In this document: positions 53,258-62,799 of the stretch, in pieces | How positions within the stretch are numbered: the stretch's first letter is position 1 | Layout of the letters: each line of letters starts with the position of its first letter | From: Uliginosibacterium gangwonense | GTDB taxonomy: Bacteria; Pseudomonadota; Gammaproteobacteria; Burkholderiales; Rhodocyclaceae | Direction of reading: 5' to 3' | NCBI GenBank assembly: GCA_005239635.1 | Contig: SBBQ01000013.1 | Span: forward strand, 1-64,000 | Length of the DNA: 64,000 nucleotides | Position numbers and translations under genes: made by a program | Notes under the pieces: generated by a model | Databases searched by the model: none | Told to the model about the DNA's origin: nothing | Seen by the model: the letters and a program-made list of their open reading frames with translations, nothing else

Positions 53258-53806
53258 ATGCCGCAAAAAGCTGCCAAGCTGATTATTCTCGACCGTGATG
53301 GCGTCATCAATTACGACTCTGATTTATTCATCAAGTCGCCGGATGAATGGCGGCCGATCCCGGGTTCGCTAGAAGCCATCGCACGCCTCAATCAGTGGGG
53401 CTACCGAGTAGTGGTTGCCACTAACCAATCCGGCGTGGGTCGCGGTTTGTTTGACATGGATACGCTGGCAGCGATTCACGAGAAAATGCATAAAGCCGTG
53501 GCGCAAGCGGGTGGTCGAATTGACGCGGTATTCTTTTGCCCGCATGCCGCTGATTCGAAATGCGATTGCCGTAAACCCAAGCCCGGATTAATGCGCGAAA
53601 TTTCTGCGCGATTCAATGTTGATTTGAACAATGTGCCGGTCGTTGGGGATAGTCTGCGTGATCTTCAAGCGGCTGTTGCTGTGGGCTGCAAGCCGTATTT
53701 GGTACTTACCGGCAAAGGCACCAAAACTTCACTGGATCCAAAACTGCCGGAAGGTACCGAAACATTCCGCGATCTGGCTGCCGTAGCAGAAGCGCTTACT
53801 CGATAA
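53258..53806 (+). CDS. gmhB: D-glycero-beta-D-manno-heptose 1,7-bisphosphate 7-phosphatase
   Basis: A 182-residue HAD phosphatase: Asp12 and Asp14 in 'LDRDGVIN' are catalytic, and Cys94, His96, Cys102, Cys104 ('CPHAADSKCDC') bind zinc as in GmhB. It removes the 7-phosphate in ADP-heptose synthesis for LPS core. Location next to glyS is usual in Burkholderiales. Confidence 0.9.
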   Translation: MPQKAAKLIILDRDGVINYDSDLFIKSPDEWRPIPGSLEAIARLNQWGYRVVVATNQSGVGRGLFDMDTLAAIHEKMHKAVAQAGGRIDAVFFCPHAADSKCDCRKPKPGLMREISARFNVDLNNVPVVGDSLRDLQAAVAVGCKPYLVLTGKGTKTSLDPKLPEGTETFRDLAAVAEALTR

Positions 53807-53815
53807 TTGCAGCGA

Positions 53816-54553
53816 ATGAAAATGTTGATGCGTGTGCTTCGCACGGCTGGCTGGTGGCTGGCGCTCTTAGTTGTAACCCCGCCAATGGCATTGATTGCTA
53901 TTTTAAGTTTTCCGTTTGCACCGCGTACGCGCCACCGCATTATTAGTGTGTGGACCCATATGATGGTGTGGGTTATTCGCAATGTGCTGGGCATTCGCGA
54001 TCGTGTGATCGGGCGAGAAAATATTCCTGCGAGGGCGAGTGTGGCATTGGCAAAGCACCAATCTGCATGGGAAACCATCCTGTTGCAGGTGATTCTGCCG
54101 CCGCAGGTCTTTGTGCTTAAACGTGAGTTATTGCGATTGCCCTTTTTTGGCTGGGGCCTGGCACAAATGCCGATGATTGCGATTGACCGTAACGCGGGTA
54201 AAGATGCCTTGTCACAGGTGGTTGAACAGGGCCGCGACCGTCTCGATATGGGCTTGTGGGTGGTGGTGTTTCCCGAAGGGACGCGTGTGCCGGTGGGGCA
54301 AAGTAAACGCTTTAAAATAGGCGGCGCTCATTTGGCAACCGCAACAGGTGCGCCGGTTGTGCCAATCGCGCATAATGCAGGCGAGTGTTGGCCACGTAAC
54401 GCCATCATGACGCAGCCAGGTGAGATTGTAGTGAGTATTGGCCCGGCAATTGAAACGGCGGGTCGCACAGCGCTCGAAGTAAATGAGCAGGCCCAAGCCT
54501 GGATTGAAGCGGAGATGCGTCGCTTGTTTCCGCACCACTATGCCACGAGCTAA
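53816..54553 (+). CDS. plsC: 1-acyl-sn-glycerol-3-phosphate acyltransferase
   Basis: A 245-residue enzyme starting at ATG 53816 (a TTG 9 bases earlier is in frame). A membrane helix at ~12-34. The catalytic motif is 'KHQSAWET' (HX4E form of HX4D/E), with 'FPEGTR' for substrate binding. It makes phosphatidic acid from lysophosphatidic acid at the inner membrane. Confidence 0.88.
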   Translation: MKMLMRVLRTAGWWLALLVVTPPMALIAILSFPFAPRTRHRIISVWTHMMVWVIRNVLGIRDRVIGRENIPARASVALAKHQSAWETILLQVILPPQVFVLKRELLRLPFFGWGLAQMPMIAIDRNAGKDALSQVVEQGRDRLDMGLWVVVFPEGTRVPVGQSKRFKIGGAHLATATGAPVVPIAHNAGECWPRNAIMTQPGEIVVSIGPAIETAGRTALEVNEQAQAWIEAEMRRLFPHHYATS

Positions 54554-54570
54554 AGCTGATAGCAGAACAC

Positions 54571-55344
54571 ATGAGCGGACAGCAACTTGACCTGTTGTTT
54601 GAAGACGCCCCGGCCCCTGCGGTGGGCGAGGTATCCGGTCGCCGTCGTGTGATTCAACTCGGGCAAGAACTTCTGACGTATTCCCTTCATCGCAGTAAGC
54701 GTCGCAGCATCGGTTTCCTAATCGAAGAAGCGGGCCTGCGTGTGACCGCGCCGCAGTGGGTGACCGTGCCGCAAATCGAGCAAGCGATTCGCGAAAAGCA
54801 GCGTTGGATTGTTTCTAAGCTGGCGGAATGGCGCTCGCGGCGTTTGCCAACGCGTATTGATTGGCGTGAAGGCGGTAAGCTCCCTTATCTGGGTGGCGAC
54901 ATCATTTTGCGTATGGACGGTGGCTTACGTCCGACCTGTCTAGAAGGCAATGAGTTGAAGTTGGCATTGCCAGGCGACGCGAGTGTTGACCGTATTCGTG
55001 ATGCCGCGTGTGCATGGCTGCAGCAGCGCGCGTTAGAAGAATTTACCGATCGGGCACAGGTGTTTGCCAATCGACTGGGCACTGCGCCGGCGCGCATTAC
55101 GCTATCGTCTGCGCGTGCGCAGTGGGGCAGTTGCACCACCGATGGCGTGGTGCGCTTGAATTGGCGTTTGATTCATTTTGCGCCGGGCATCATCAATTAT
55201 GTTGTGGCGCACGAACTGGCACATCTACGTGAGATGAATCATTCACGCGCCTTTTGGGACACGGTGCAAATGCTTTTGCCCGACTATGAGTCTTCGCGTC
55301 GCGAATTGCGCCAGCATCATCCAGACCGCTTGCCCACGGCTTAG
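54571..55344 (+). CDS. YgjP-like zinc metalloprotease (DUF45, M48-like)
   Basis: A 257-residue soluble protein. The C-terminal zinc motif 'HELAHLREMNHSRAFW' gives HExxH-type HELAH and a third His. 'RAQWGSCTTDGVVRLNWRL' is the family signature. Its substrate is not known. It is cotranscribed with plsC and gloA in many Burkholderiales. Confidence 0.85.
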   Translation: MSGQQLDLLFEDAPAPAVGEVSGRRRVIQLGQELLTYSLHRSKRRSIGFLIEEAGLRVTAPQWVTVPQIEQAIREKQRWIVSKLAEWRSRRLPTRIDWREGGKLPYLGGDIILRMDGGLRPTCLEGNELKLALPGDASVDRIRDAACAWLQQRALEEFTDRAQVFANRLGTAPARITLSSARAQWGSCTTDGVVRLNWRLIHFAPGIINYVVAHELAHLREMNHSRAFWDTVQMLLPDYESSRRELRQHHPDRLPTA

Positions 55345-55432
55345 CTTGTGGCACCGTGCCATTCTGGACGTGGTTTGTCTGAACTTGGCGCAACACGCCA
55401 TTCTTTCTCCTCATCATTCCTGAGAGCGCATC

Positions 55433-55822
55433 ATGAGAATTCTGCACACTATGTTACGTGTGGGTGATTTAGATCGTTCGTTGGCGTTTTATACCGAGGT
55501 GTTGGGTATGAAGCTCTTGCGCCGTTCAGATTACCCTGACGGTAAATTTACCTTGGCCTTTGTTGGGTATCAGAGCGAAGCCGAAGGCGCGGTGTTGGAA
55601 CTTACATATAACTGGGGTGTGACGGAATACGAACTGGGTACGGGTTACGGCCATGTTGCGCTTGAAGTGGAAGATGCGTACGCCGCGTGTGATGAGATTA
55701 AGCGACGCGGTGGTGTGGTTACCCGCGAAGCAGGCCCCATGAAACACGGCACCACCGTCATTGCCTTTGTGCAAGACCCGGACGGCTACAAGATCGAGCT
55801 GATTCAACGCAAAACCGTTTGA
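55433..55822 (+). CDS. gloA: Lactoylglutathione lyase (glyoxalase I)
   Basis: A 129-residue VOC enzyme. '[26 protein letters not shown]' start and the metal ligands His5, Glu near '[10 protein letters not shown]', His in 'GYGHVALEV' and Glu in 'YKIELIQ' match nickel-type GloA. It converts the methylglyoxal-glutathione hemithioacetal to lactoylglutathione. It ends the core block. Confidence 0.92.
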   Translation: MRILHTMLRVGDLDRSLAFYTEVLGMKLLRRSDYPDGKFTLAFVGYQSEAEGAVLELTYNWGVTEYELGTGYGHVALEVEDAYAACDEIKRRGGVVTREAGPMKHGTTVIAFVQDPDGYKIELIQRKTV

Positions 55823-55942
55823 TTGGCATGGATTGGGCAAAGTATTTGCCTCTGAGTTGGCGCCAGCATGGGCAAGCGCATTGCCAATGCTTTGCCAACG
55901 CATTTCGCTACTCACATCGTCCCCCAAGCAGACGCTTTGGTA

Positions 55943-58900
55943 CTAAGCGGCCAGGGGTGTAGCGCCAAAAGTTCCTAATTCTTGTACCAGTTTGCGCGTC
56001 ATCTTAATCAAGATTTCCGCATTCGTTTTTGCACCAACTAAGTCGCCATCGCGACAACTCATTTCTGTTGCGCGCGCAGCCTCAACCACGGCTTGCGCGC
56101 CAAAATTCGAGACCGCGCCTTTTAAGTTGTGGACCGCACTCTGAATGCTGGGGATCTGGCCTTCATTCACGGCTGCATCAATGCGTGCGATATCTTGATC
56201 GACTTCCCCAAGAAACAAATCGACGATCGATTGCGCCAGCTCTTGATCGCCGTTTAAGTTAAACAGCAAATCTTGCGGGTTAAATAACTTCAGATCCTCT
56301 GACGGCTGTGCTTCGTTTGCAGCAATTTGCTGTGTATTGGTTGGCGCAAGGGTGTGGGCCACACCCATTACTCGGTCGAGGACGGTAACGAGCGAGGCGA
56401 TTTGCAAAGGCTTGGCAATGTAATCATCCATGCCCGAGGCGAGGCAGCGTTCACGGTCGCCTTCTAGTGCGTGGGCCGTCATAGCAATAATGGGCACATG
56501 GCCACCATGCATGGCCTCATGTTGGCGAATACGACGCGTCGCCTCAAGCCCGCCGAGTAGTGGCATCTCGATGTCCATCAAAATTAAATCGAAATGTTGG
56601 CTGAGTGCCAGCGTTACGGCCTCTGCCCCCGTCATTGCACTTGAATAGGTATGCCCTATTTTTGTGAGCACGCGCTGTGCAAGTTTTAAGTTGACTGTAT
56701 TGTCTTCTGCCAGTAATACATGCATGTGATGTGGCGTATAAATTGTTTGACGGTAGCTTTCGATATGCGCTGGATCTGCACCGGAAAGACGTACCAAGCT
56801 ATCAAGTAATTCAGACGGCGCGATGGGTGCCAGAATGGTGGTTGCGAGTTGCACACCATAAACATTGGCAATGGCCTGCGCATTGGTTGTGCCCGTGGTT
56901 GACAGCAATATTTGCGTACTGCGATGCAGTGTTGTTTTCAGAAGATGTGATAGGTTTTCTGGCTCAGCGAGTAACACGCTGTCATCCATCACGATGTAGC
57001 GGTAGGGCCTTTCAGCAAGATTCGCCGCCTCGATCATCGCTTTGGCTGATGCAGCATTGTGAGCAACATCGACATCTAAGCGCCAGCTGGAGAGCATCGT
57101 GCGCATACTATGCGCAGAAGATTCTTGTGAGTGCAGTGCAAGCGCACGCGCATGTTCAAGTGCAGGGGCAATAACAGCCAGTTCCTGCATCGAGTGCGCC
57201 AGTGGAAGTCGCACGGTAAAATGAAACGTACTGCCTTGTCCTTCACTGCTATCCACCCAAATGGCGCCACGCATCATGCCGACGAGGCGCGTGCAAAGTG
57301 CTAGGCCAAGGCCTGCACCACTCACCGAAGATTTGCTATTCACTTGCGTGAACGCATCAAAAATCATTGCCTGCTTTTCAGGTGCAATGCCAATGCCGCT
57401 GTCTTCAACGGAGAATTGCAAAATTACATCCGTGCCTGTTTGCTCTAAGAACTGAGCTTGTAGGTGAATATGACCGCTGTCTGTGTACTTAATGGCATTG
57501 GTGAGCAGGTTGATCAAGATTTGCCTGAGTCGTACCGAATCTCCGATTAATAAATCGGGCACGTCATCATTGCACATCATACTCAGGGAGAGCTGCTTTG
57601 CTTTGGCGGGTTGAAGAATGGTACGTGTGGCCAGACTCAGGCAGTCACGCACACTGAACAAGGTTTCTTCAAAAGTTAGGCGGCCGCTGTCAATGCTTGA
57701 GAAGTCTAGAATTTCATCAATGAGATGCAACAATGTGTCTGACGATTGCTTAATCAAGGTGATGTATTCAACCTGCTCTTCATTAAGCTGGGTTTCGAGC
57801 GCCAGGTCAGTCATGCCGATGATGGCTTGCATCGGCGTGCGAATTTCATGGCTAATACTTGAAAGGAAATCACCTTTGGCGCGGTTTGCGCTTTCGGCGA
57901 TATCCTTTGCTAGCAGAATGTCGTGTTCAGCTTGTTTCTGTTCAGTCAGATCAGTCATCACGCCAAGAATGCCGGAGATGCTGCCATCTGATTTTCGTAG
58001 CAGTGTTTTGTGTACCAGCATGTCGTGACGCTTGAACTGTTTGTCCATGAAAACAGTTTCAAGGCGCTGTTCAACGCCACTTTCAATAAGCAGTTGGTCT
58101 TTTTGCTCGTCCCAATGTGCTTGCTCATACGGAAAAATGTCGCGCGCTGTTTTACCGAGACATTCTTCACGACGCACGCCAAAAGTGGGTTCCCACGCCA
58201 GATTGGCAATCAGATAGCGCCCTGCTTTGTCTTTAACGTAAATACAGTTCGGTACGCTGTCGAGCAGTTGTTTTACAAAATCAAGCTGATCCCGCAATAC
58301 TCGTTCGGCCTGTTGGCGTGCGGTGTCATCAAACATGATGCCGCCAAGGCCTGTGATATGGCCTTCATCGCTTTGCGTTGCGCGAATTTGCATAATGCAG
58401 CGGCGCGTTGGCAGGCTCCGATGTTCGAATCGCAATTCGAATTCCGCCATCTCGATTTGGCCCAGCAGCACTTTCTGCAATTCGGCAGCGACACGGCTGC
58501 GATCTTCGGCATGCACTAAGTCGAGCATGCTTTTGCCAATGCTGTCTTTAACCTCAATGCCGGAGAATTTTTTCCAAGCGGGGTTGAGTAGTGTCCAATT
58601 CAAATTGGAGTCAGCACGAAAAACAAGTTCGCGTAAATCCGCCAAAACCTGGCGGTGACGGCGTTCGCTTTTTTCGAGGGCTTGTTGTGCTTCGAGTTCA
58701 ACACTAATGTCACGGAAGGATGCAACAAAACGAACTTGGTCGTTTTCTTCGTGGCGGCTAAATGTAATTTCAGCAGGGAAGGTGGGGTCAGTCGCTTGGG
58801 CGGAATGCTGCGCTAGTTGCAGGCGCAGGCGCGTGCCGAGTGTGTGCTCAAAGCGGGCACGCAGGTGATCCATTAAGTTATGGCAATCCGCATCACGATC

Positions 58901-59851
58901 TGCACTTGGAATCAGCAATTCAATAATAGCGATGCCCAAAGCTTGCTGACGTGTGATCCCCAACAATCGTTCGGCAGCGGGATTGATGGCGAGCACATTC
59001 CCAAATAGATCAAATGCCACAACGCCATCAGGATTGCCAGATAGGGTGACCGCAGTATTGTTGGCTAAGTTGAGCGAGGTTAGGTGTTGGTCGTACAGGC
59101 TGAGCGAGGCCCAGTTCAACTGACTGATGATATTTTGTAGTTCAGAGCAGGACACAAGAGTCGGCAATTGTTGGCCAAGGTTTTGACTCATGCGGCCGGC
59201 AAAATCTGCTGCACGATTGAGGTCTCGTAGCGTCCGTCGTAAAAATAGCGTAACCAATACAATAGCGATGCTGGCGAATACCAAGCTCACCAATGTGCTG
59301 CGAGAGATGGCCGCTTCAACAGGTGAAATAACAGAGTCTGAGCTCACGCTCAAGCGGACCCAGCCCTTCGGCTTTTCTGACACAAGGCGATGCCAAATAA
59401 CGAGTTCATTGGGTCGGCGCTCAACGAGTGTGACATCGGCCTGTTGGAGGCGCTCAACGTCGATATTGGGCTGGCGCTCGGCAGGACCGTTATGCGTCAT
59501 GCCCGTAATCCAGCCCCCATTTTCGTTGAGCACATCGACGCGTTCAACCAGCGATACTTCTAGAAAGCTGCGTAGCGTAAACGGCAGAGAATCTTCGCCG
59601 TAGGGCAAGACGCGCAACACCATTTCTTCAAGCATTTCAGCTTGGGTGGTGGTGGTCGATTCCAACATTTGGATGGCTGTTTCGCGCTGTGCGGCAGCAT
59701 TAAACCAGCTCCACACTAGCAACAAGACGGCAATTACGATTGAGAACAGGAATGCCAATTGGTACTGCAAGCTACGTGGCCACAGCAAAAGCAACAGCGG
59801 CTGACGAGTGGTGGGCGTCGGCTGCTCGTCAAACAAGTCCGTGTTACTCAT
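55943..59851 (-). CDS. Hybrid histidine kinase with PAS, two receiver and HPt domains
   Basis: A 1302-residue membrane sensor. Helices at ~30-50 and ~186-205 flank a periplasmic domain. PAS-like domains lie at ~270-390, ~395-515 and ~520-640. The phosphorylated His668 is in 'SSISHEIRTPMQ', followed by an HATPase region with 'NLLTNAIKYTDSG' and 'GAGLGLALC'. A first receiver is degenerate ('YIVMDDSVLL'), the second is canonical ('LILMDIEMPLLGG'). An HPt domain near the end has 'HNLKGAVSNFG'. It overlaps the response regulator by 8 bases and should signal to it. The stimulus is unknown. Confidence 0.88.
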   Translation of the reverse strand: MSNTDLFDEQPTPTTRQPLLLLLWPRSLQYQLAFLFSIVIAVLLLVWSWFNAAAQRETAIQMLESTTTTQAEMLEEMVLRVLPYGEDSLPFTLRSFLEVSLVERVDVLNENGGWITGMTHNGPAERQPNIDVERLQQADVTLVERRPNELVIWHRLVSEKPKGWVRLSVSSDSVISPVEAAISRSTLVSLVFASIAIVLVTLFLRRTLRDLNRAADFAGRMSQNLGQQLPTLVSCSELQNIISQLNWASLSLYDQHLTSLNLANNTAVTLSGNPDGVVAFDLFGNVLAINPAAERLLGITRQQALGIAIIELLIPSADRDADCHNLMDHLRARFEHTLGTRLRLQLAQHSAQATDPTFPAEITFSRHEENDQVRFVASFRDISVELEAQQALEKSERRHRQVLADLRELVFRADSNLNWTLLNPAWKKFSGIEVKDSIGKSMLDLVHAEDRSRVAAELQKVLLGQIEMAEFELRFEHRSLPTRRCIMQIRATQSDEGHITGLGGIMFDDTARQQAERVLRDQLDFVKQLLDSVPNCIYVKDKAGRYLIANLAWEPTFGVRREECLGKTARDIFPYEQAHWDEQKDQLLIESGVEQRLETVFMDKQFKRHDMLVHKTLLRKSDGSISGILGVMTDLTEQKQAEHDILLAKDIAESANRAKGDFLSSISHEIRTPMQAIIGMTDLALETQLNEEQVEYITLIKQSSDTLLHLIDEILDFSSIDSGRLTFEETLFSVRDCLSLATRTILQPAKAKQLSLSMMCNDDVPDLLIGDSVRLRQILINLLTNAIKYTDSGHIHLQAQFLEQTGTDVILQFSVEDSGIGIAPEKQAMIFDAFTQVNSKSSVSGAGLGLALCTRLVGMMRGAIWVDSSEGQGSTFHFTVRLPLAHSMQELAVIAPALEHARALALHSQESSAHSMRTMLSSWRLDVDVAHNAASAKAMIEAANLAERPYRYIVMDDSVLLAEPENLSHLLKTTLHRSTQILLSTTGTTNAQAIANVYGVQLATTILAPIAPSELLDSLVRLSGADPAHIESYRQTIYTPHHMHVLLAEDNTVNLKLAQRVLTKIGHTYSSAMTGAEAVTLALSQHFDLILMDIEMPLLGGLEATRRIRQHEAMHGGHVPIIAMTAHALEGDRERCLASGMDDYIAKPLQIASLVTVLDRVMGVAHTLAPTNTQQIAANEAQPSEDLKLFNPQDLLFNLNGDQELAQSIVDLFLGEVDQDIARIDAAVNEGQIPSIQSAVHNLKGAVSNFGAQAVVEAARATEMSCRDGDLVGAKTNAEILIKMTRKLVQELGTFGATPLAA

Positions 59852-60884
59852 CTTGGTATTGGTTTTTAATTTCGCGAATGCTTTCCGGCGCGCTTAAGAA
59901 AGCGTCGACACAGCTTGGATCTAAATGCTTGCCACGTTGTTCAACGAGGTATTCCACGGCAGCTTCATGTGTCCAGGGTTTTTTGTAGGGGCGCTCAGAG
60001 GTGAGTGCATCAAATACGTCAGCTACTGCAACAATTCGTCCTTCAAGAGGAATGTCTTCACCTTTTAAACCACGCGGATAGCCTGTAGCGTCAAATTTTT
60101 CGTGGTGTGTCCAAGCAATAATGGCACCCATCTGTAGAACCGGACTGGCACTGTCACGCAGAATTTCATAGCCGATGGTGGCGTGTTGCTTCATGATTTC
60201 GAATTCTTCTGGTGTTAAACGCGCAGGCTTGAGCAGAATTTGATCTGGCGTACCCAGTTTGCCCACATCATGCATCGGGGCCGCTTCGAGCAAGGTGTCG
60301 CAAAAGTTTTGGCGCATGCCTAAGCGATTGGCAATAAGGCGAGAGTAGTGCGCCATGCGTAAAATGTGTGCGCCGGTTTCAGGATCGCGAAACTCTGCTG
60401 CGCGTGCCAGTTTTACAATCGTTTCGCGCTCACGATCACGAATTAACTTGGTGCGCTGCTGAACTTCGCGCTCAAGTGCGTCTGCACGATTGGCCAACAT
60501 CAGATGGCTGCGGCGCACGTGTAGCATGTTGGAAACGCGCGCTTGGAACTCTAGCTTGTCGACAGGCTTGTTGAGAAAGTCATTAGCCCCCTCGCGTAGC
60601 GAGTTATAGCGCACCTGTTTGTCCATGTCTGCTGTAACCATCAGCACAGGGGTGTTTTTACAGGTTTCGTTGGTGCGTAAGCGACGGATAAATTCCATGC
60701 CGTCGAGTTCGGGCATCATGTAGTCGACAATGATGAGATCGGGGTCGTTAAGCTGGCACCATTCCAATCCGGCTTTGGCGTTGTTGAATTCGACCGCGTC
60801 GCAATTTTCGATCGCGCCCAACATTTTGCGCATGACGATCAGGTTGATCTGTTCGTCATCGATGATAACTACCTGCATGTTCAT
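59844..60884 (-). CDS. Response regulator with HD-GYP domain (c-di-GMP phosphodiesterase)
   Basis: A 346-residue RpfG-like protein: receiver domain with Asp54 ('LIIVDYMMPELDG'), a helical linker, and an HD-GYP domain with His205-Asp206 ('MHDVGKLG') and 'HHEKFDATGYPRGLKGEDIP' (GYP at 268-270). The metal and GYP residues are intact, so active hydrolysis of cyclic di-GMP is expected. It is first in the two-gene operon with the hybrid kinase. Confidence 0.9.
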   Translation of the reverse strand: MNMQVVIIDDEQINLIVMRKMLGAIENCDAVEFNNAKAGLEWCQLNDPDLIIVDYMMPELDGMEFIRRLRTNETCKNTPVLMVTADMDKQVRYNSLREGANDFLNKPVDKLEFQARVSNMLHVRRSHLMLANRADALEREVQQRTKLIRDRERETIVKLARAAEFRDPETGAHILRMAHYSRLIANRLGMRQNFCDTLLEAAPMHDVGKLGTPDQILLKPARLTPEEFEIMKQHATIGYEILRDSASPVLQMGAIIAWTHHEKFDATGYPRGLKGEDIPLEGRIVAVADVFDALTSERPYKKPWTHEAAVEYLVEQRGKHLDPSCVDAFLSAPESIREIKNQYQDE

Positions 60885-61133
60885 CTCCTGCAGGTAGAGG
60901 GAAAGTGGGTCGGGTTCATGTTAGGCCGTGAGGTATTGCATACGTATAGGGTGCTTAACGGCTTAGATGTGATGGTCTTTAGCGGATTAAGCCGGATTGT
61001 TTATGCTGAAGATATGAGAAATATGCATATTAATCAGCTAGATAAATTTGTTCGGCTGGCGATTTGGCTCTGACCAATATGTTTGTCTCGTCGCGAATAA
61101 ACGCTCGGTTGTACAGGTGAAAGGTCTACAAAA

Positions 61134-62543
61134 ATGGAATCGCGTGATCACAAAAATGAGGTGACTTCACGCAGGCGTTTACGGCGTTTGCAAGAAATTT
61201 CTATGCGCGATGTTTTGGTGGTGGGGTTGCCTGCACTCTTGCTCATTTCAATGGTGGCCGTTCTGTTGATGCAGTATGTGCGGCCCGCTCCGCCCACTAA
61301 GTTGGTCATCAGCACCGGTGCTGAAGGTGCGGCCTATCAGCGTTATGCCGCGCGCTATAAAGAAATTTTGGCGCAGTATAACGTTGAGATCATTGAGCAG
61401 CCCTCTCAAGGCTCAATCGAAAATCTCCAGCGTTTGCGCGATTCTGAACACACCGTGGATGCAGGGTTTGTGCAAGGTGGTACGACCCTGCCCGAGGATA
61501 GCGGGCTGCGCTCACTGGGTAATTTGTACTACGAACCACTTTGGATTTTTATCCGCGATGGCGTCAAAGTTGATTTGTTAGATCAACTCAAAGGTCATCG
61601 CATTGCCATTGGACAAGCAGGTAGTGGGACCTATCGACTGGCCAATAATTTACTGCAAGCACATGGTTTGGTAGATGGTGAGCAGGGCACGCACCTGCTA
61701 CCGCTTGGCGCACTCGATGCAATGCAGGCGTTAATGGAGGGTCAAGCCGATGCAGCCTTTATTGTGGGTACGGCCCAGTCGGCAGCGGTGTGGACGTTGT
61801 TATATACACGGGGCGTGCATCTGCTCGACATGAGCCGCGCAGACGCGTATGCGCGCCGCTTTAGTTATCTGCATGTGCTCACCTTGCCGCGCGGTAGCAT
61901 TGATTTGCAGCGCGATATTCCAGCGCACGATGTGCGACTGTTGGCGCCAATGGCATCGCTCGTGGTGCACCCGGATACGCATCCTGCGCACATCGACTTG
62001 CTACTCAATGCCATGCAGCAGGTGCACCGTGAGGCAGGTGTATTTGAGCAAACGGGCGAGTTTCCTTCTGGGCGCAATACCGAATTGCCGTTACAAGACC
62101 GCGCTGCGCGCTGGTATCAATCGGGCCCGCCATTTTTGCAACGCTATATGCCATTTTGGTTGGCAACATTGCTTGATCGATTGTGGGTGGTGCTCATCCC
62201 GCTGCTGGCGTTGTTATGGCCGCTATGGCGTTTATTGCCACCTTTGTATAGCTGGCGCGTGCGTGCGCGGCTGTATCGCTGGTACGGTGAGTTGAAATAT
62301 TTAGAGTCAGATGCAGAGCGCAACCCCAGTTCGCGTAGCGCTGAGGAGTGGCATCAAGCGCTTGATCGAATTGAACGAGCGGTTAATCGCGTGTCGACGC
62401 CGCTCGCGTTTGCAGATTATTTATATCAATTACGCAGTCATATTGATTTAGTACGTACGCAATTTGTGCGGCGCTTTGGCACGCCGGAACACACGGAACC
62501 TGCCACTTCAAACCCCGCTAACGAGCACGGGCCAGCGAAATAG
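61134..62543 (+). CDS. TAXI-family TRAP-type solute receptor, membrane anchored
   Basis: A 469-residue protein. An N-terminal membrane helix (~24-45) is followed by a TAXI substrate-binding domain ('VISTGAEGAAYQRYAARY', 'GHRIAIGQAGSGTYRLANNLL'), then a second membrane segment (~342-365) and a cytoplasmic-looking tail. Classical receptors are free and work with TRAP permease subunits. None is encoded in the window. It may act as a sensor or use a permease elsewhere. A 249-bp gap upstream and 256-bp gap downstream have no genes. Confidence 0.75.
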   Translation: MESRDHKNEVTSRRRLRRLQEISMRDVLVVGLPALLLISMVAVLLMQYVRPAPPTKLVISTGAEGAAYQRYAARYKEILAQYNVEIIEQPSQGSIENLQRLRDSEHTVDAGFVQGGTTLPEDSGLRSLGNLYYEPLWIFIRDGVKVDLLDQLKGHRIAIGQAGSGTYRLANNLLQAHGLVDGEQGTHLLPLGALDAMQALMEGQADAAFIVGTAQSAAVWTLLYTRGVHLLDMSRADAYARRFSYLHVLTLPRGSIDLQRDIPAHDVRLLAPMASLVVHPDTHPAHIDLLLNAMQQVHREAGVFEQTGEFPSGRNTELPLQDRAARWYQSGPPFLQRYMPFWLATLLDRLWVVLIPLLALLWPLWRLLPPLYSWRVRARLYRWYGELKYLESDAERNPSSRSAEEWHQALDRIERAVNRVSTPLAFADYLYQLRSHIDLVRTQFVRRFGTPEHTEPATSNPANEHGPAK

Positions 62544-62799
62544 CCGATGCGTGGTTAATGTATTGTTCGTGTGACGACCTTCGATTGTTGCAATGCCGTA
62601 TGGTATTGTGACCGGCCGGTAAAGCATTGTTGTTAAAAATGCACAGTATTGCCGGATGACGCTTGGTAGACTTGCCTCCCGGAGACACCCTGCAGCGGCC
62701 TGTTTGCCAATGTGCCAGCTAATACATTGGTCATGCATAAATGGCAAATGTGCATCGCGCTTGCAGATAATGAATAACTGAATCGTGTTAATTAAAACC

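Noticed and set aside
62608-62620. ACCGGCCGGT palindrome
   Set aside because: Isolated, without a promoter or T-tract, so I cannot assign it as operator or terminator.
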